A DNA stretch of 64,000 nucleotides from Elymus sibiricus (Eukaryota; Streptophyta; Magnoliopsida; Poales; Poaceae), in assembly GCA_039707655.1 (NCBI GenBank), contig CM077663.1, positions 438,543,830 to 438,607,829 on the forward strand, in the 5' to 3' direction. Positions 53,492-64,000 of this stretch are shown piece by piece. A program made the translations under genes and the position numbers. Each line of letters starts with the position of its first letter. Positions within the stretch are counted from its first letter, which is position 1. Under the pieces are notes generated by a model, which was not told where the DNA came from, made no database searches, and was given only the letters and a program-made list of their open reading frames with translations.

Positions 53492-54845
53492 GCATCCCCA
53501 AGCTTAATTCCTGCTCGTCCTCGAGTAGGTAAATGATAAAATAAATAATTTATGAAGTATGAATGCTAGCATAGTGCATAAGTTTGATCAATGATAATTT
53601 CAATCACTTTTCCTAGCATCATAACAGCAACTTTTACTCATAAAACTCATCATGAGGAAGTAGCAACTAATTCACATGTTATGGTTCAAACAATGCATTC
53701 TCTTGAAACTCAACAACCTGTGTTCTTAGTCACCAAGCAATTGCAATTCAACTTTATTCAACAAAGTCAAAGGAAGAGCTCCACATACTCAATTATCATT
53801 TAGTCTTCCATGATTGCTACTACTCAAAGCATATTTTTAGAACAAATGGCATCCATCGAACACAAAGAAAGATAGGGGCATAATGTTTCGCCTCCCAACT
53901 CATCTATCATAGAGATAATTGTCAACAATAATAATTCATGATCAAATATATTTGACTGGTCATATGTGCTTAGATCTTTCCCCACCACATGATGCTAGCT
54001 TGCCAACTAGAGAATAGGTTGGGATAAGGAAAATTAATACTATTGACTCTTGCATAAAAGTAAATAACATGAAAGTAAAAGACAGGCCCTTCGCAGAGGG
54101 AAGCAGAGGTTGTCATGCGCTTTTTGTTTTTGGATGCACAAACTCTTAATGCAAAGGAACGTCACGTGATATTGCCCCTTGTGATAGCAACCTTTATTAT
54201 GCAGTCTGTCGCTTTTATTGCTTTACCATCATAAGTTCGTACCACGCTTATTTTACCTTACAATAAAAGATCGTATTTAATTTAGGAGCAATTTTTATTG
54301 CTTTTTGCACCGATGACAACTTACTTGAAGGATCTTATTCAATCCATGGGTAGATATGGTGGACACTCATGGCAAGAAACTGGGTTTAAGGGTTTTTGGA
54401 TGCACAAGTAGTATCTCTACTTAGTGCGAATTTTTGGCTAGCAAAAGATCCTAAGCAAGCACCATATGTTGGAGGATCCATAACAATATAACTTCTATGC
54501 AAATATACCCAAACATAACTCATTACGTTGTCTTCCTTGTCCAACTTCAACTAATTTGCACAAGTTTGAAAATAATTAATGGGTATTCACAATCGTAGAA
54601 GATGTCCAAGATAATATATTTATATGTGAAAGTTCTCTTCCTCATACTATTCATTCATGAATTGCTTGTATGACCAATATTGTGATTGTCAAGCTTCAAA
54701 AGATTTCACCATCTAAACCAAATGTGAAGCTACTACTAGGCATGATACAAGCATGTGAAGCACATATAATTTCAAGTTTATGATATTCAATTCTTTCACA
54801 ATTTACTCATAGGATATAAGTGAAGCACAAGAGTAAATGACAAAC
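53492..54845 (-). mobile_element. Interior 3' part of the Gypsy-type element, cut by a Copia insertion
   Basis: Non-coding on both strands. Homologous in reverse to 42330-43164. The sequence stops abruptly at the Copia LTR (54846), so the Copia element apparently landed here. Confidence 0.7.
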
Positions 54846-55099
54846 TGTTGGGTAACGCAGCAGAAAACAAAAAAATTCCGACCTACGCACCAGCCCAGGA
54901 CCACTATGCAGACTGCATACAAGGTTTGATCATTTTCGTTACCGACTCGTAGCGCAGCGGAAGTAGAGTCGATGACGAACGGCGGTGCAGATCCCCGCAG
55001 CTAGGATTTTACAACCTCCCAACCGCGAGGATGTATACCCTCATCTGCCCCGCGGACAGCCCTCCGGGAGGCGGTCGCACAGTCCCCCGGACGGTGTCG

Positions 55100-55215
55100 C
55101 GGACAGCCCTTCGGGAGGACCTCCGAAACTCGGACTGTCACTCGGACAGCCCTTCGGGAGGACCTCCAAAACTCGGACGGTCACACGGACAGCAATTCGG
55201 GAGGCACTCTCGAAC
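55100..55215 (+). repeat. 43-bp tandem repeat within the Copia LTR
   Basis: Units at 55100-55142 and 55143-55185 begin CGGACAGCCCTTCGGGAGGA, with a partial third from 55186. The right LTR has the same array from about 62593, and there the third copy keeps CCCTTCGG where the left has CAATTCGG. Confidence 0.9.
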
Positions 55216-55426
55216 TAAGACCGAAACTACGATCTCTCTACAGAGTTGCACACATACAGTGTCATCTATCCGGCAGGGCATCACCGTCCAGAACTAGTTC
55301 CTGCCGGAACCCAGACAGCCTTTCGGCTCTACGAAACTATTTCGTGGGAGGGAGAGAAGAAAGGCAGATCATGCATGCCATGTGTGTGAGAGTTGGAGTG
55401 AGGATGGAGAGCTCCTCTCCACCTCC

Positions 55427-55433
55427 TTATATA
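55427..55433 (-). promoter_or_regulatory. TATA box in the Copia 3' LTR
   Basis: CCACTATATAAGGAGG on the minus strand; the equivalent lies at 62920-62926 in the 5' LTR, where it would start element transcription. Confidence 0.65.
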
Positions 55434-57040
55434 GTGGTGGAAGGGGTGAGGGGGGGCTGAAATATCAGCCCACAAAACAAGCACCCACCAAACAAGGAAA
55501 CATGTTCCCACCAAACATGGAGAAAACATGTTCCCTTGTCCATGGTGTTCCCCCATGGGGCCCCACCTTCCTCCCAACACTCTCCACCATTTGTGGGGGC
55601 TGCCCCCCACCATGGGGGGCCCCCCCCAACACTTTGTCCAGCCACAAGGGGGCTGTCCCCTAAAGGGGGCGCCCCAAAAACAGCCCAAAAACAGCCCCCA
55701 CGATCCGTGGGATCTTGTCCCCTCTCGCTGGGACAAGATGTTTTCCGAAACTATTTCTTCTGAAAAATTCCGGAAGGTCCCAGAACATTTCCGGCACCCT
55801 CTAAAATTATCTGGACGTGCTCCGGAACATTTCCGGTATGGTGGTTTAATTTAAAACCATCTTCGTTTACCCGGTAAACAATTCCGGCAGCTCCGAAAAC
55901 CTTTTTCGGTTTTTTCTCCGAAAAAATTCCAGAAATTACCAGACCAATCTGGCAACCTCCAAAACATTTTCGGTGCTTGCCGAAACCTTTTAGGATCAAT
56001 GGTTTTATCCGAAACAACTTTTCGGTTTTACCGAAACTTTTCCGGTGTTCTCTCCGGAACTTTTCCGTCGTCTCCGAAACTCTTTCAGTGACTTTCTCTC
56101 GGACTCCTTGTCTAGTATTCAACAGATAGATGACCCTTAAGCGTGTGACCCTATAGGTTCGGTGAAGCATAGACATGACCCGTAACCCCTTCCGATCAAT
56201 GATCAACATCGGAGCCGTGGACACCCTTATTGACCCCTATACCCACACGAATGAATATTCGAGCGAACCTCCAGTTGCCGTGTGCTATTCCTGTTGCTTC
56301 GCGATATGTTACAATTACCCGAGGTGAGAAACAACGGCATCCTCGTGGATCAACGCTTGTCCACAATGCCAGTTACCTCGTTGCCGGTATTGTTCTCTTT
56401 TCTCGTTCCCGTGTTCCGGCATCCCTGTGATCAAATCACCCTGTGTCTGGCCAGACGATGATGGATACCGTAACACCGAGAGGGCCCAGAGATATCTCTC
56501 CATCGTCGGAGGAGCAAATCCCAATCTTGAGCTATCAAGTTACTTGACATACTTTTCCATGAACCCGTAAGCCGCCGTAATAGCCACCCATTTACGGATG
56601 ACGTTTAACAAACCCCAAAGTTCATGAAGCAAGCATGAACAAACTCGATACTCTCATGGTCTAAGGAATTATGCAAACATTAACTTCCTGTGTTATTAAC
56701 CATTAACTTATGACGAATGTATCTCATAGCATAACATCAATTTTGGGTCGATTCAACACAAGTGTTCTACCAACAATTGTGCCCTCAAAATTGCCGGCAT
56801 AGCCATGCCCATGATCAGGAAAACAGGATCATCATGCAATACTTGAGCCAGTCATAGAGGCTTGACTAGGAATACATTTTACCGTTTATTATCCCACACG
56901 TGCATATGAGTCTTCCTCCGAGCCTCGTGGTTATTGCAGACTCGAGAACCACAGTAGTTATAGCATGGAACATAAACCTAATTATGAACAAGGAGATAAT
57001 CAATAACATTTATTATTGCCTCTAGGGCATATCTCCTACA

Positions 57041-57056
57041 GACTCCCACTTGCACT
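57041..57056 (-). promoter_or_regulatory. Polypurine tract of the Copia element
   Basis: The minus strand reads GCAAGTGGGAGTC directly before the 3' LTR, as in BARE-like elements. Confidence 0.75.
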
Positions 57057-60000
57057 AGAGTCAATAATCCAGTCAATGCTAATGCACTTTACACCTATGG
57101 CATACTGGTGTAAAATATGCTTCGTATGTGGTATAGCCTGATGTCCAACGGATCTGACGACTTCAGCTCCGTGTGTAACTTTGCATATCCTCGCGTTTTC
57201 ACGCTTTCACAAAATTCATATTTTGTGTGGACTTGGCTTTGCATATGTGTGAATCATTGGTCGAAACCTGATTTCTCAGACTGAGCTATGGAGCAACTAT
57301 CTACAATAGTGTCCCATAGACCAAAGCCATCTTGGAACCATACTAAGTTCATGAATGAACTATATGATTCAACAACTTCTTTGTCGCTTCTTAAGCGTCA
57401 ACATACTTAGCCTTTGTTATAGAATTCGCCACAGTATCTTGTTTGGAACAATTTCCAACTACCGTGCCACCATATTGTGTATTACACAAAACCCTTAACC
57501 TAAATCGAAAATCGCATGGAGCATTAATGAAGACTGTATCGATGTAATTACTTACAACGAGCACTTCATAATCTCTGCATGCGAGAAAACATGTCATCAG
57601 CACTACTCTAGTACTTAATGACATCTTTCACTGTTGTCCCATGATCAGTACTTTGATCACTTTGGTATCTATACTTGCAACAACTTTGGAGTATTGGACA
57701 TATCTGGTTGTTTTTACATACCATGGAATACATGATTAATCCAAACACAAGAGTGTGTGGAATCTCCATCATGTATTTTACTCATCAGTGTTTTGGGACA
57801 CCGAGTCTTGCAAAAACTCTTTCCATGTGACCTCGGCAAGAATCACTCCTTGGCGTTTTAAATGCCAAAAAGTTTTAGCATCTTGTCAATATGTAGTCAT
57901 TGCTTAGCCCCATTAGGTAAATCTATCTCCATAGATCATCATGCCTAATATTGAGGCTATTTAGCCTAAGCACTTCATCGAAAAACTGTTTTCGAATGAA
58001 CTCCTAATTCGTGTCAAGAAATTTTATTTCCAATTAACAATGTGTCAAGTACACAAGGTTTTTAGAAATATTATTATGCTCCCACTTACTTTCTTGAATC
58101 ACAAGCATCTTCGATACCCATTTGATGAAGTCAAACCCCTTTGACCATTCCATCAAAAACGAAGATTCCAACTCCACTTTGCTCTCTTCTGTCCATCGCT
58201 GGAACTCTGAAGTTTGCATACTTACTAGCATCCTCGGGATCGACAAATTACTTTGGACTGTATCACATACAAGTCCTAGGTTTCATTTCCATAAGATGGA
58301 AATCCTTTCGCCATCCATGTTTCATATCTCACGATTGAAATATGTATTAATTGCTAGTTCAACCCGAACCGACTTTAAGCATCGCTACGGTGAGACAATC
58401 TCATCGTAGTCAACTCCTTGAACTTGTTATTGCAACAAGTCGAGCTTTATGGATAAACATTTTATCCGTGTCAGTTTCCATAAATATTCGTTAGACTCTA
58501 AGTCTTCCAAAAGGTGTATCAAGATTTTAATCTCGAATCACTTATATGGAAACTATCTCGGATTGTATTGGCATTTAGCCAATTCTGGAGTCAGGGCCCA
58601 TCAACGCTTCCTTGTGTATTGTAGGTATACTGTTGTCTAACAACAATATCTCGTTTGCGCACCTGATAGGTTTGCACGAGCTTTGCCTACGTGGTTCAGC
58701 TGCAAGTTCGACTGAAGTCCATACATTTTATTGTAGAGACTTCCGTATCAGTCGTAGTAGGAAACTCCGGAATCACTTCCAAGGTTCCTTTCCTTTGATC
58801 TGATGACGAAGATACCGGTTATCTCGTCGAGTTGCACTGTCCTCCCACTCACCTTTTGTAAGAACTATTCTCTTTAAAAGCATACCGTTTTGTGGCAAAC
58901 CTATTTGCCTCGGTATAGTGAGGGAGGAATACCCAATCACTTGGGATAACCTACAAAGTAGCACTTGCCTGATTTGGAATAGGTTTGTAACCTTTTACAC
59001 AAGCCCCATATTCCAAATGTTAAGAAAAGATATAACATGGTTGGGCGTACCATACCATGGCGTCATTTCAACAGACCCGATGGAGCTCTTTTCAGTGTAA
59101 AAGCCGCAGTCCCTAAAGCATTACTCTTTAAAAGATATAATGGCAAATCTATTTATGTCATCTTTGATCTTACCATGTCATAAATGGTTTGATTACATCT
59201 TCATAGACTTTCCACTTGCAGTGGTGTTCCGGGAGGTGCAAGTTATGAAACCCCTTTCACAACTCATCAGACATTCGCTAAACTTGTAACTCAAATATTC
59301 CTTTCTGCAATCGAATTGTAGAAACATAGTTTTCTTGTTACAATAACTTCTACTTCATTTTTGAAAACCTTATGAATGAATTCAAAAGATCCAGACTTAT
59401 GTCTCAACAAGTAAATATCCATATATCTACTTGAGTCATTTCTGAAGATAGATAAATCCACTACTTGCAACAACATTTATTGGACTACACACATCATAAT
59501 GTATGATCACCAATATGTTCTTTGCTCGTTCCTTATGGCATGTGAACGGTATTTCAGTCACTTCACTTTTCAGAGGAAAGTTGCAAGTGTCAGATGATTC
59601 AAAATCAAACGACTTCAAAATCCATCATAATGGAATTTTCCATGCGGGTTTCTTCAATGTGACCAAATGCAGTGCCACACTTGTGTGGTATTCTTTTAGT
59701 CTTGCGACATTTAGCGTCAGTGTTATGGATGTATCATATTACCATCAATATTCATAGCATAGATCCCATCCTGTGTGGAAGCATGGCCCTTCATGTTATT
59801 CATAACACCGAACATCAAAAGTTCTCTTATGAATAACCTTCTTGCAAAATACCTTATGCAAAGGGCTAGAGTGTATGAAACTCTAAATGAATTATGAAAG
59901 TAAACCCAGAGATTATGTATTATTATCAATATTCATAACATACGTCTCATTCATAATGAAAGTATGGCCCTTATGTTATTCATAACACCGAACATCAAAA

Positions 60001-62324
60001 GTTCTCTTATGAACAACCTTCTTGCAAGATACCTTATGAAAAGGGCTAGAGTGTGAAACTCTAAAATGAATTATGAAAGTAAATACATAGGGAATACACC
60101 TATGGAAGGCATAGTAACATTTACTATGTTCCCTGCGTGTATCTAACCTCATTCCTGGCTAGTCTTTCAGGCCATAGTAGTTCTTACATCGAGTTGCAAC
60201 AGAATGCAATCGAGCGGGTATCTTTGTGATTAACTCACAATACCCAAGAATTAGTGATGAACATGTTTAACCATAATTCCCAAGAACTATATCTTTGACC
60301 AGCCTTCTATACATCAAAAACTTGTATGACATTCATACATGAGCTGGATATTCCAGTCTTCTTTCCTTTTGCCTTTATACTTCTAACAGTTTAACTTTTA
60401 GTATTTTTCCTACTCTCAGAAGAAGCACCCAACTTAAGAGTGGTGTTAGCCCTGGACTTCCTAGGCGTGAAAGTTTCACTAACACCCTTCGGACACTTCC
60501 TTTCTCTTTAAGTTGTTGTTTTATTCACCATCATCATATGACAGGCGTTCTTCTGTATCCCTCTCTTATCAGTCAAATGCCCAGTAAACACTTTTACTAA
60601 TAGTTTGCAAACAAACATTGCTTTGGATATCTCATATCTTTTAGCATTTGTCTGTCTCTGAAAATGATTTTCAGTTTCCATGAATATCACATAACTATCC
60701 AAACTTTCGAAGTTCGGGTTTTATGGAAGCAAACATATTGCACTTTTGACTGAAAAGGAATTCTAGCTTTTGGATCGAAGGACGAGAGTCATATCATCCA
60801 TAGCATTAGTGGGAGAATACCGAAAGTATGCGATAGGACAAAGTCCTTCTCGGCACTCTTGAGGACATTCCTCACATTACGTTACCAACCGTAAAGTTTT
60901 AACCAGATATTTAACAGCTATTCAATTTTAATAGGGAAGGTGGAAACACGAGCCATTATTCTACAACTATTAGCAAACCACACTTAGACAGTGTTCAAAA
61001 TTAATTGCACTGAGAATTCAACAAGGTAATTCTACAGTGCGCTCCCACTCAAATCAATATCTCTCATAATTGATTGTGAGTGATACAAGACCCGCATTTA
61101 AATTGTTCGCCATTGGTGTAACACCACTGATGACGAAAATCTCAACCGGTAGGCCAACTTGCCAATCACATCTCTATGTGACTCTTGTTCATCTTTCGAT
61201 GCGTGTGTTCCGAGCTCATGACGGTCATGCCTGAACGTCAAGACAACCAAGTGATCTCGCTGCGAGGTCTCAACTCACCCGCCTCACACTTCTCTAATCG
61301 TTCGTACCCGTGTGACACGGCGCACCCCGAAAAGTTAGGTGCCGTGACGGTGCTACACTTGGGAGAACACTAACTACTTGATATTTTTGTGAGAGATCAC
61401 CCTAATAAAAAGCGACTACCGCGCAATCAAGAAGGGTGCATCATAAGGGATAAACATCTCAGGAAATTCATAATAGCATGATATGGTATAGCCCTTTCTG
61501 ACGGAGAAGTCTTTCATTTCTTCGTCTTCGGCATTCGCGTCGGTGTTCACCTTCGCGAAGATTGCCACCACCTTGTCGATGCACTAGATAATATTGCTAT
61601 CTCTATAGCTAATAAAATAAGTGCATTACATAAGGTTGACACGCAGGTCATTAAAGTGCAATCATATGGCTCCAGCCATCATGCCGAATCATGACACGCA
61701 GGTCATGTTAATCAATTTACATCATATAGTCATCTCATACATAATCAAATTATTATGAACACTGCTATACCACATCACATGCACATGCAAACCATCCTGC
61801 AAAACCAAGTTAGACGCCTCTAATCGGTTCATGCAAAATTTTATTTTACGTGGCTTCTAAGGTTTCGAAACAAACCGAAGCTACCAACGTCCATCATTAA
61901 GCATGATAATGCAAGTCGCTAGATTAACATTGCGGGGTGTATGAAACATGAGATAATAAAATCTCGAGCCCCATACTAAACTTCGTCATACGCGTGACCC
62001 CTGTGCAGATCATATCTGCATTGCCCTTTCGTCTGCGAAATTTCATCTTTCTTTTTAACTACGGTGGAATTCAATGAACTGTTAGCACTTCGTTGATCAA
62101 TCAGGATCGCGGATTGCCAGAACATTGAAACTCCACCATACTGTTATCAAGATCAGAAATATGCAAATTCTAGGGAAGCAACAAGAACATCGGGTAACAG
62201 ACTTCATCTGCTACCCGCACAAATAATTTTCAGCAATAGATCTCATCTACTACCTAATTATATTGTGCAATACCCATACATCTCTATGTATTCTAGATCA
62301 CAACCTGCATCTACGCATAGCACG
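57057..62324 (-). pseudogene. Decayed Copia interior
   Basis: No reading frame longer than about 95 codons on either strand. Minus-strand relics match Copia RNase H (SKQDTVANSITKAKYVDA, ending near 57391) and possibly reverse transcriptase near 58034-58246 (FIKWVSKMLVIQESKWEH). Two related 120-bp stretches (59700-59900 and 59920-60090) repeat ATAACACCGAACATCAAAAG and GCAAAGGGCTAGAGTG-like phrases, an internal tandem duplication. The interior is far more decayed than the LTRs. Confidence 0.7.
59730..60090 (+). repeat. Internal duplication in the Copia interior
   Basis: The block containing GGCCCTTCATGTTATTCATA at about 59784 is repeated at about 59967, followed in both by CACCGAACATCAAAAGTTCT and AAAGGGCTAGAGTG. 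Offset about 183 bases. Confidence 0.85.
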
Positions 62325-62338
62325 GCTCTTGATGCCAC
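62325..62338 (-). promoter_or_regulatory. Primer-binding site of the Copia element
   Basis: The minus strand reads TGGCATCAAGAGCC next to the 5' LTR, similar to the methionine-tRNA-type site TGGTATCAGAGC but with changes. Confidence 0.7.
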
Positions 62339-64000
62339 TGTTGGGTAACGCAGCAGAAAACAAAAAATTTCCGACCTACGCACCAGCCCAGGACCACTAT
62401 GGAGACTGCATACAAGGTTTGATCATTTTCGTTACCGACTCGTAGCGCAGTGGAAGTAGAGTCGATGACGAACGGCGGTGCAGATCCCCGCAGCTAGGAT
62501 TTTACAACCTCCCAACCGCGAGGATGTATACCCTCATCTGCCCCGCGGACAGCCCTCCGGGAGGCGGTCGCACAGTCCCCCGGACGGTGTCGCGGACAGC
62601 CCTTCGGGAGGACCTCCGAAACTCGGACTGTCACTCGGACAGCCCTTCGGGAGGACCTCCAAAACTCGGACGGTCACACGGACAGCCCTTCGGGAGGCAC
62701 TCTCGAACTAAGACCGAAACTACGATCTCTCTACAGAGTTGCACACATACGGTGTCATCTATCCGGCAAGGCTTCGCCGTCCAGAACTAGTTCCTGCCGG
62801 AACCCAGACAGCCTTTCGGCTCTACGAAACTATTTCGTGGGAGGGAGAGAAGAAAGGCAGATCATGCATGCCATGTGTGTGAGAGTTGGAGTGAGGATGG
62901 AGAGCTCCTCTCCACCTCCTTATATAGTGGTGGAAGGGGTGAGGGGGGGCTGAAATATCAGCCCACAAAACAAGCACCCACCAAACAAGGAAACATGTTC
63001 CCACCAAACATGGAGAAAACATGTTCCCTTGTCCATGGTGTTCCCCCATGGGGCCCCACCTTCCTCCCAACACTCTCCACCATTTGTGGGGGCTGCCCCA
63101 CACCATGGGGCCCCCCCCCCAACACTTTGTCCAGCCACAACGGGGCTGTCCCCTAAAGGGGGCGCCCCAAAAACAGCCCAAAAACAGCCCCCACGATCCG
63201 TGGGATCTTGTCCCCTCTCGCTGGGACAACATGTTTTCCGAAACTATTTCTTCTGAAAAATTCTGGAAGGTCCCAGAACATTTCCGGCACCCTCTAAAAT
63301 TATCTGGACGTGCTCCGAAACATTTCCGGTATGGTGGTTTAATTTAAAACCATCTTCGTTTACCCGGTAAACAATTCCGGTAGCTCCGAAAACCTTTTTC
63401 GGTTTTTTCTCCGAAAAAATTCCAGAAATTACCAGACCAATCTGGCAACCTCCAAAACATTTTCGGTGCTTGCCGAAACCTTTTAGGATCAATGGTTTTA
63501 TCCGAAACAACTTTTCGGTTTTACCGAAACTTTTCCGGTGTTCTCTCCGGAACTTTTCCGTCGTCTCCGAAACTCTTTCAGTGACTTTCTCTCGGACTCC
63601 TTGTCTAGTATTCAACAGATAGATGACCCTTAAGCGTGTGACCCTATAGGTTCGGTGAAGCATAGACATGACCCGTAACCCCTTCCGATCAATGATCAAC
63701 ATCGGAGTCGTGGACACCCTTATTGACCCCTATACCCACACGAATGAATATTCGAGCGAACCTCCAGTTGCCGTGTGCTATTCCTGTTGCTTCGCGATAT
63801 GTTACAATTACCCGAGGTGAGAAACAACGGCATCCTCGTGGATCACCGCTTGTCCACAATGCCAGTTACCTCGTTGCCGGTATTGTTCTCTTTTCTCGTT
63901 CCCGTGTTCCGGCATCCCTGTGATCAAATCACCCTGTGTCTGGCCAGACGATGATGGATACCGTAACACCGAGAGGGCCCAGAGATATCTCTCCATCGTC
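62339..64000 (-). repeat. Copia 5' LTR, truncated by the window
   Basis: First 1,662 bases of the second LTR, co-linear with 54846 onwards. Confidence 0.93.

Larger units (their letters stand above)
54846..57040 (-). repeat. Copia 3' LTR (2,195 bp)
   Basis: Plus-strand ends are TGTTGGGTAACGCAGC and GGGCATATCTCCTACA. Minus-strand TATA box at 55427-55433 (CACTATATAAGG). It contains 43-bp tandem units (55100-55185) and many CCGGAA/TTTCGG motifs (55740-56100). Open frames of 100-150 codons here are LTR composition artefacts, and all reappear in the second LTR. Confidence 0.93.
54846..64000 (-). mobile_element. Copia LTR retrotransposon (BARE/Angela/WIS-like), incomplete at window end
   Basis: LTRs at 54846-57040 and 62339-64000+ are co-linear, with about 20 differences in the 1.66 kb shared. 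The 5.3-kb interior carries only shreds of Copia pol on the minus strand. A polypurine tract lies next to the left LTR and a primer-binding site next to the right, fixing minus orientation. The right LTR should end near 64,530, outside the window, so the target duplication cannot be checked; the left flank is CAAAC. Confidence 0.92.

Noticed and set aside
55329..55736. 135-codon minus-strand ORF rich in Trp and Gly, with overlapping frames, repeated at 62822-63232
   Set aside because: It lies around the TATA box and leader of the Copia LTR, is open in several frames, and is explained by CCCCAC-rich LTR sequence.

Overview
The window looks like nuclear DNA of a grass of the wheat/barley/Aegilops group (Triticeae). 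It is almost wholly transposable elements of Triticeae type: CACTA elements with TTTAGTCCCGGTT subterminal repeats, a large-LTR Gypsy element, BARE/Angela/WIS-like Copia LTRs, LTRs starting TGATACG, and Stowaway, Harbinger and Mutator-like insertions. They sit in and around a few decayed low-copy genes. I see no intact cellular gene, no rRNA or tRNA, and nothing bacterial. Family names are from memory of sequence signatures, not from a search.

Layout. 1-1870: GC-rich repetitive DNA ending in a Harbinger-family terminus. 1880-3705: broken F-box-associated-type gene, split by a LINE fragment. 4654-35010: one CC-NB-ARC-LRR (NLR) resistance-type pseudogene, blown apart by a 26.5 kb CACTA element (6697-33159) that itself carries a 14.9 kb Gypsy retrotransposon (14996-29943). 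A foldback Mutator-like element (34307-34717) sits in the LRR part. 35800-38461: a second F-box-associated-type pseudogene, paralogous to the first, with a Harbinger element in its intron and a Stowaway MITE in its duplicated 3' flank. 39209-46160: retroelement fragments and one CACTA end. 46164-47815: a solo LTR with target duplication. 47816-51847: a gene-like first exon and a LINE-type ORF1 (two CCHC knuckles). 51848-54845: a minus-strand Gypsy 3' LTR and part of its interior. 54846-64000: a minus-strand Copia element with near-identical LTRs and a decayed interior, running off the window.

The nesting can be dated relatively. The NLR came first, the CACTA landed in its exon (3-bp duplication TAT), and the Gypsy then landed in a coding exon of the CACTA transposase (5-bp duplication ATTTC). 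Removing each insertion with one duplication copy rejoins the host reading frame. The CACTA, about 11.5 kb without the Gypsy, encodes on the minus strand a TNP2-type transposase (with DUF4218 and DUF4216 regions) and a second gene joining an En/Spm-type transposase-family domain to a Ulp1-like cysteine protease domain. A small coiled-coil/membrane ORF lies near its 5' end. Both large genes appear to have a TATA box abutting an array of the same palindromic repeats found at the element's ends.

The best candidates for something little described are (1) the internal copy of the terminal repeat array at the second CACTA promoter, (2) the uncharacterised sense-strand ORF upstream of gag in the Gypsy element, and (3) the small membrane ORF of the CACTA. 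None amounts to a clearly new system on sequence reading alone.
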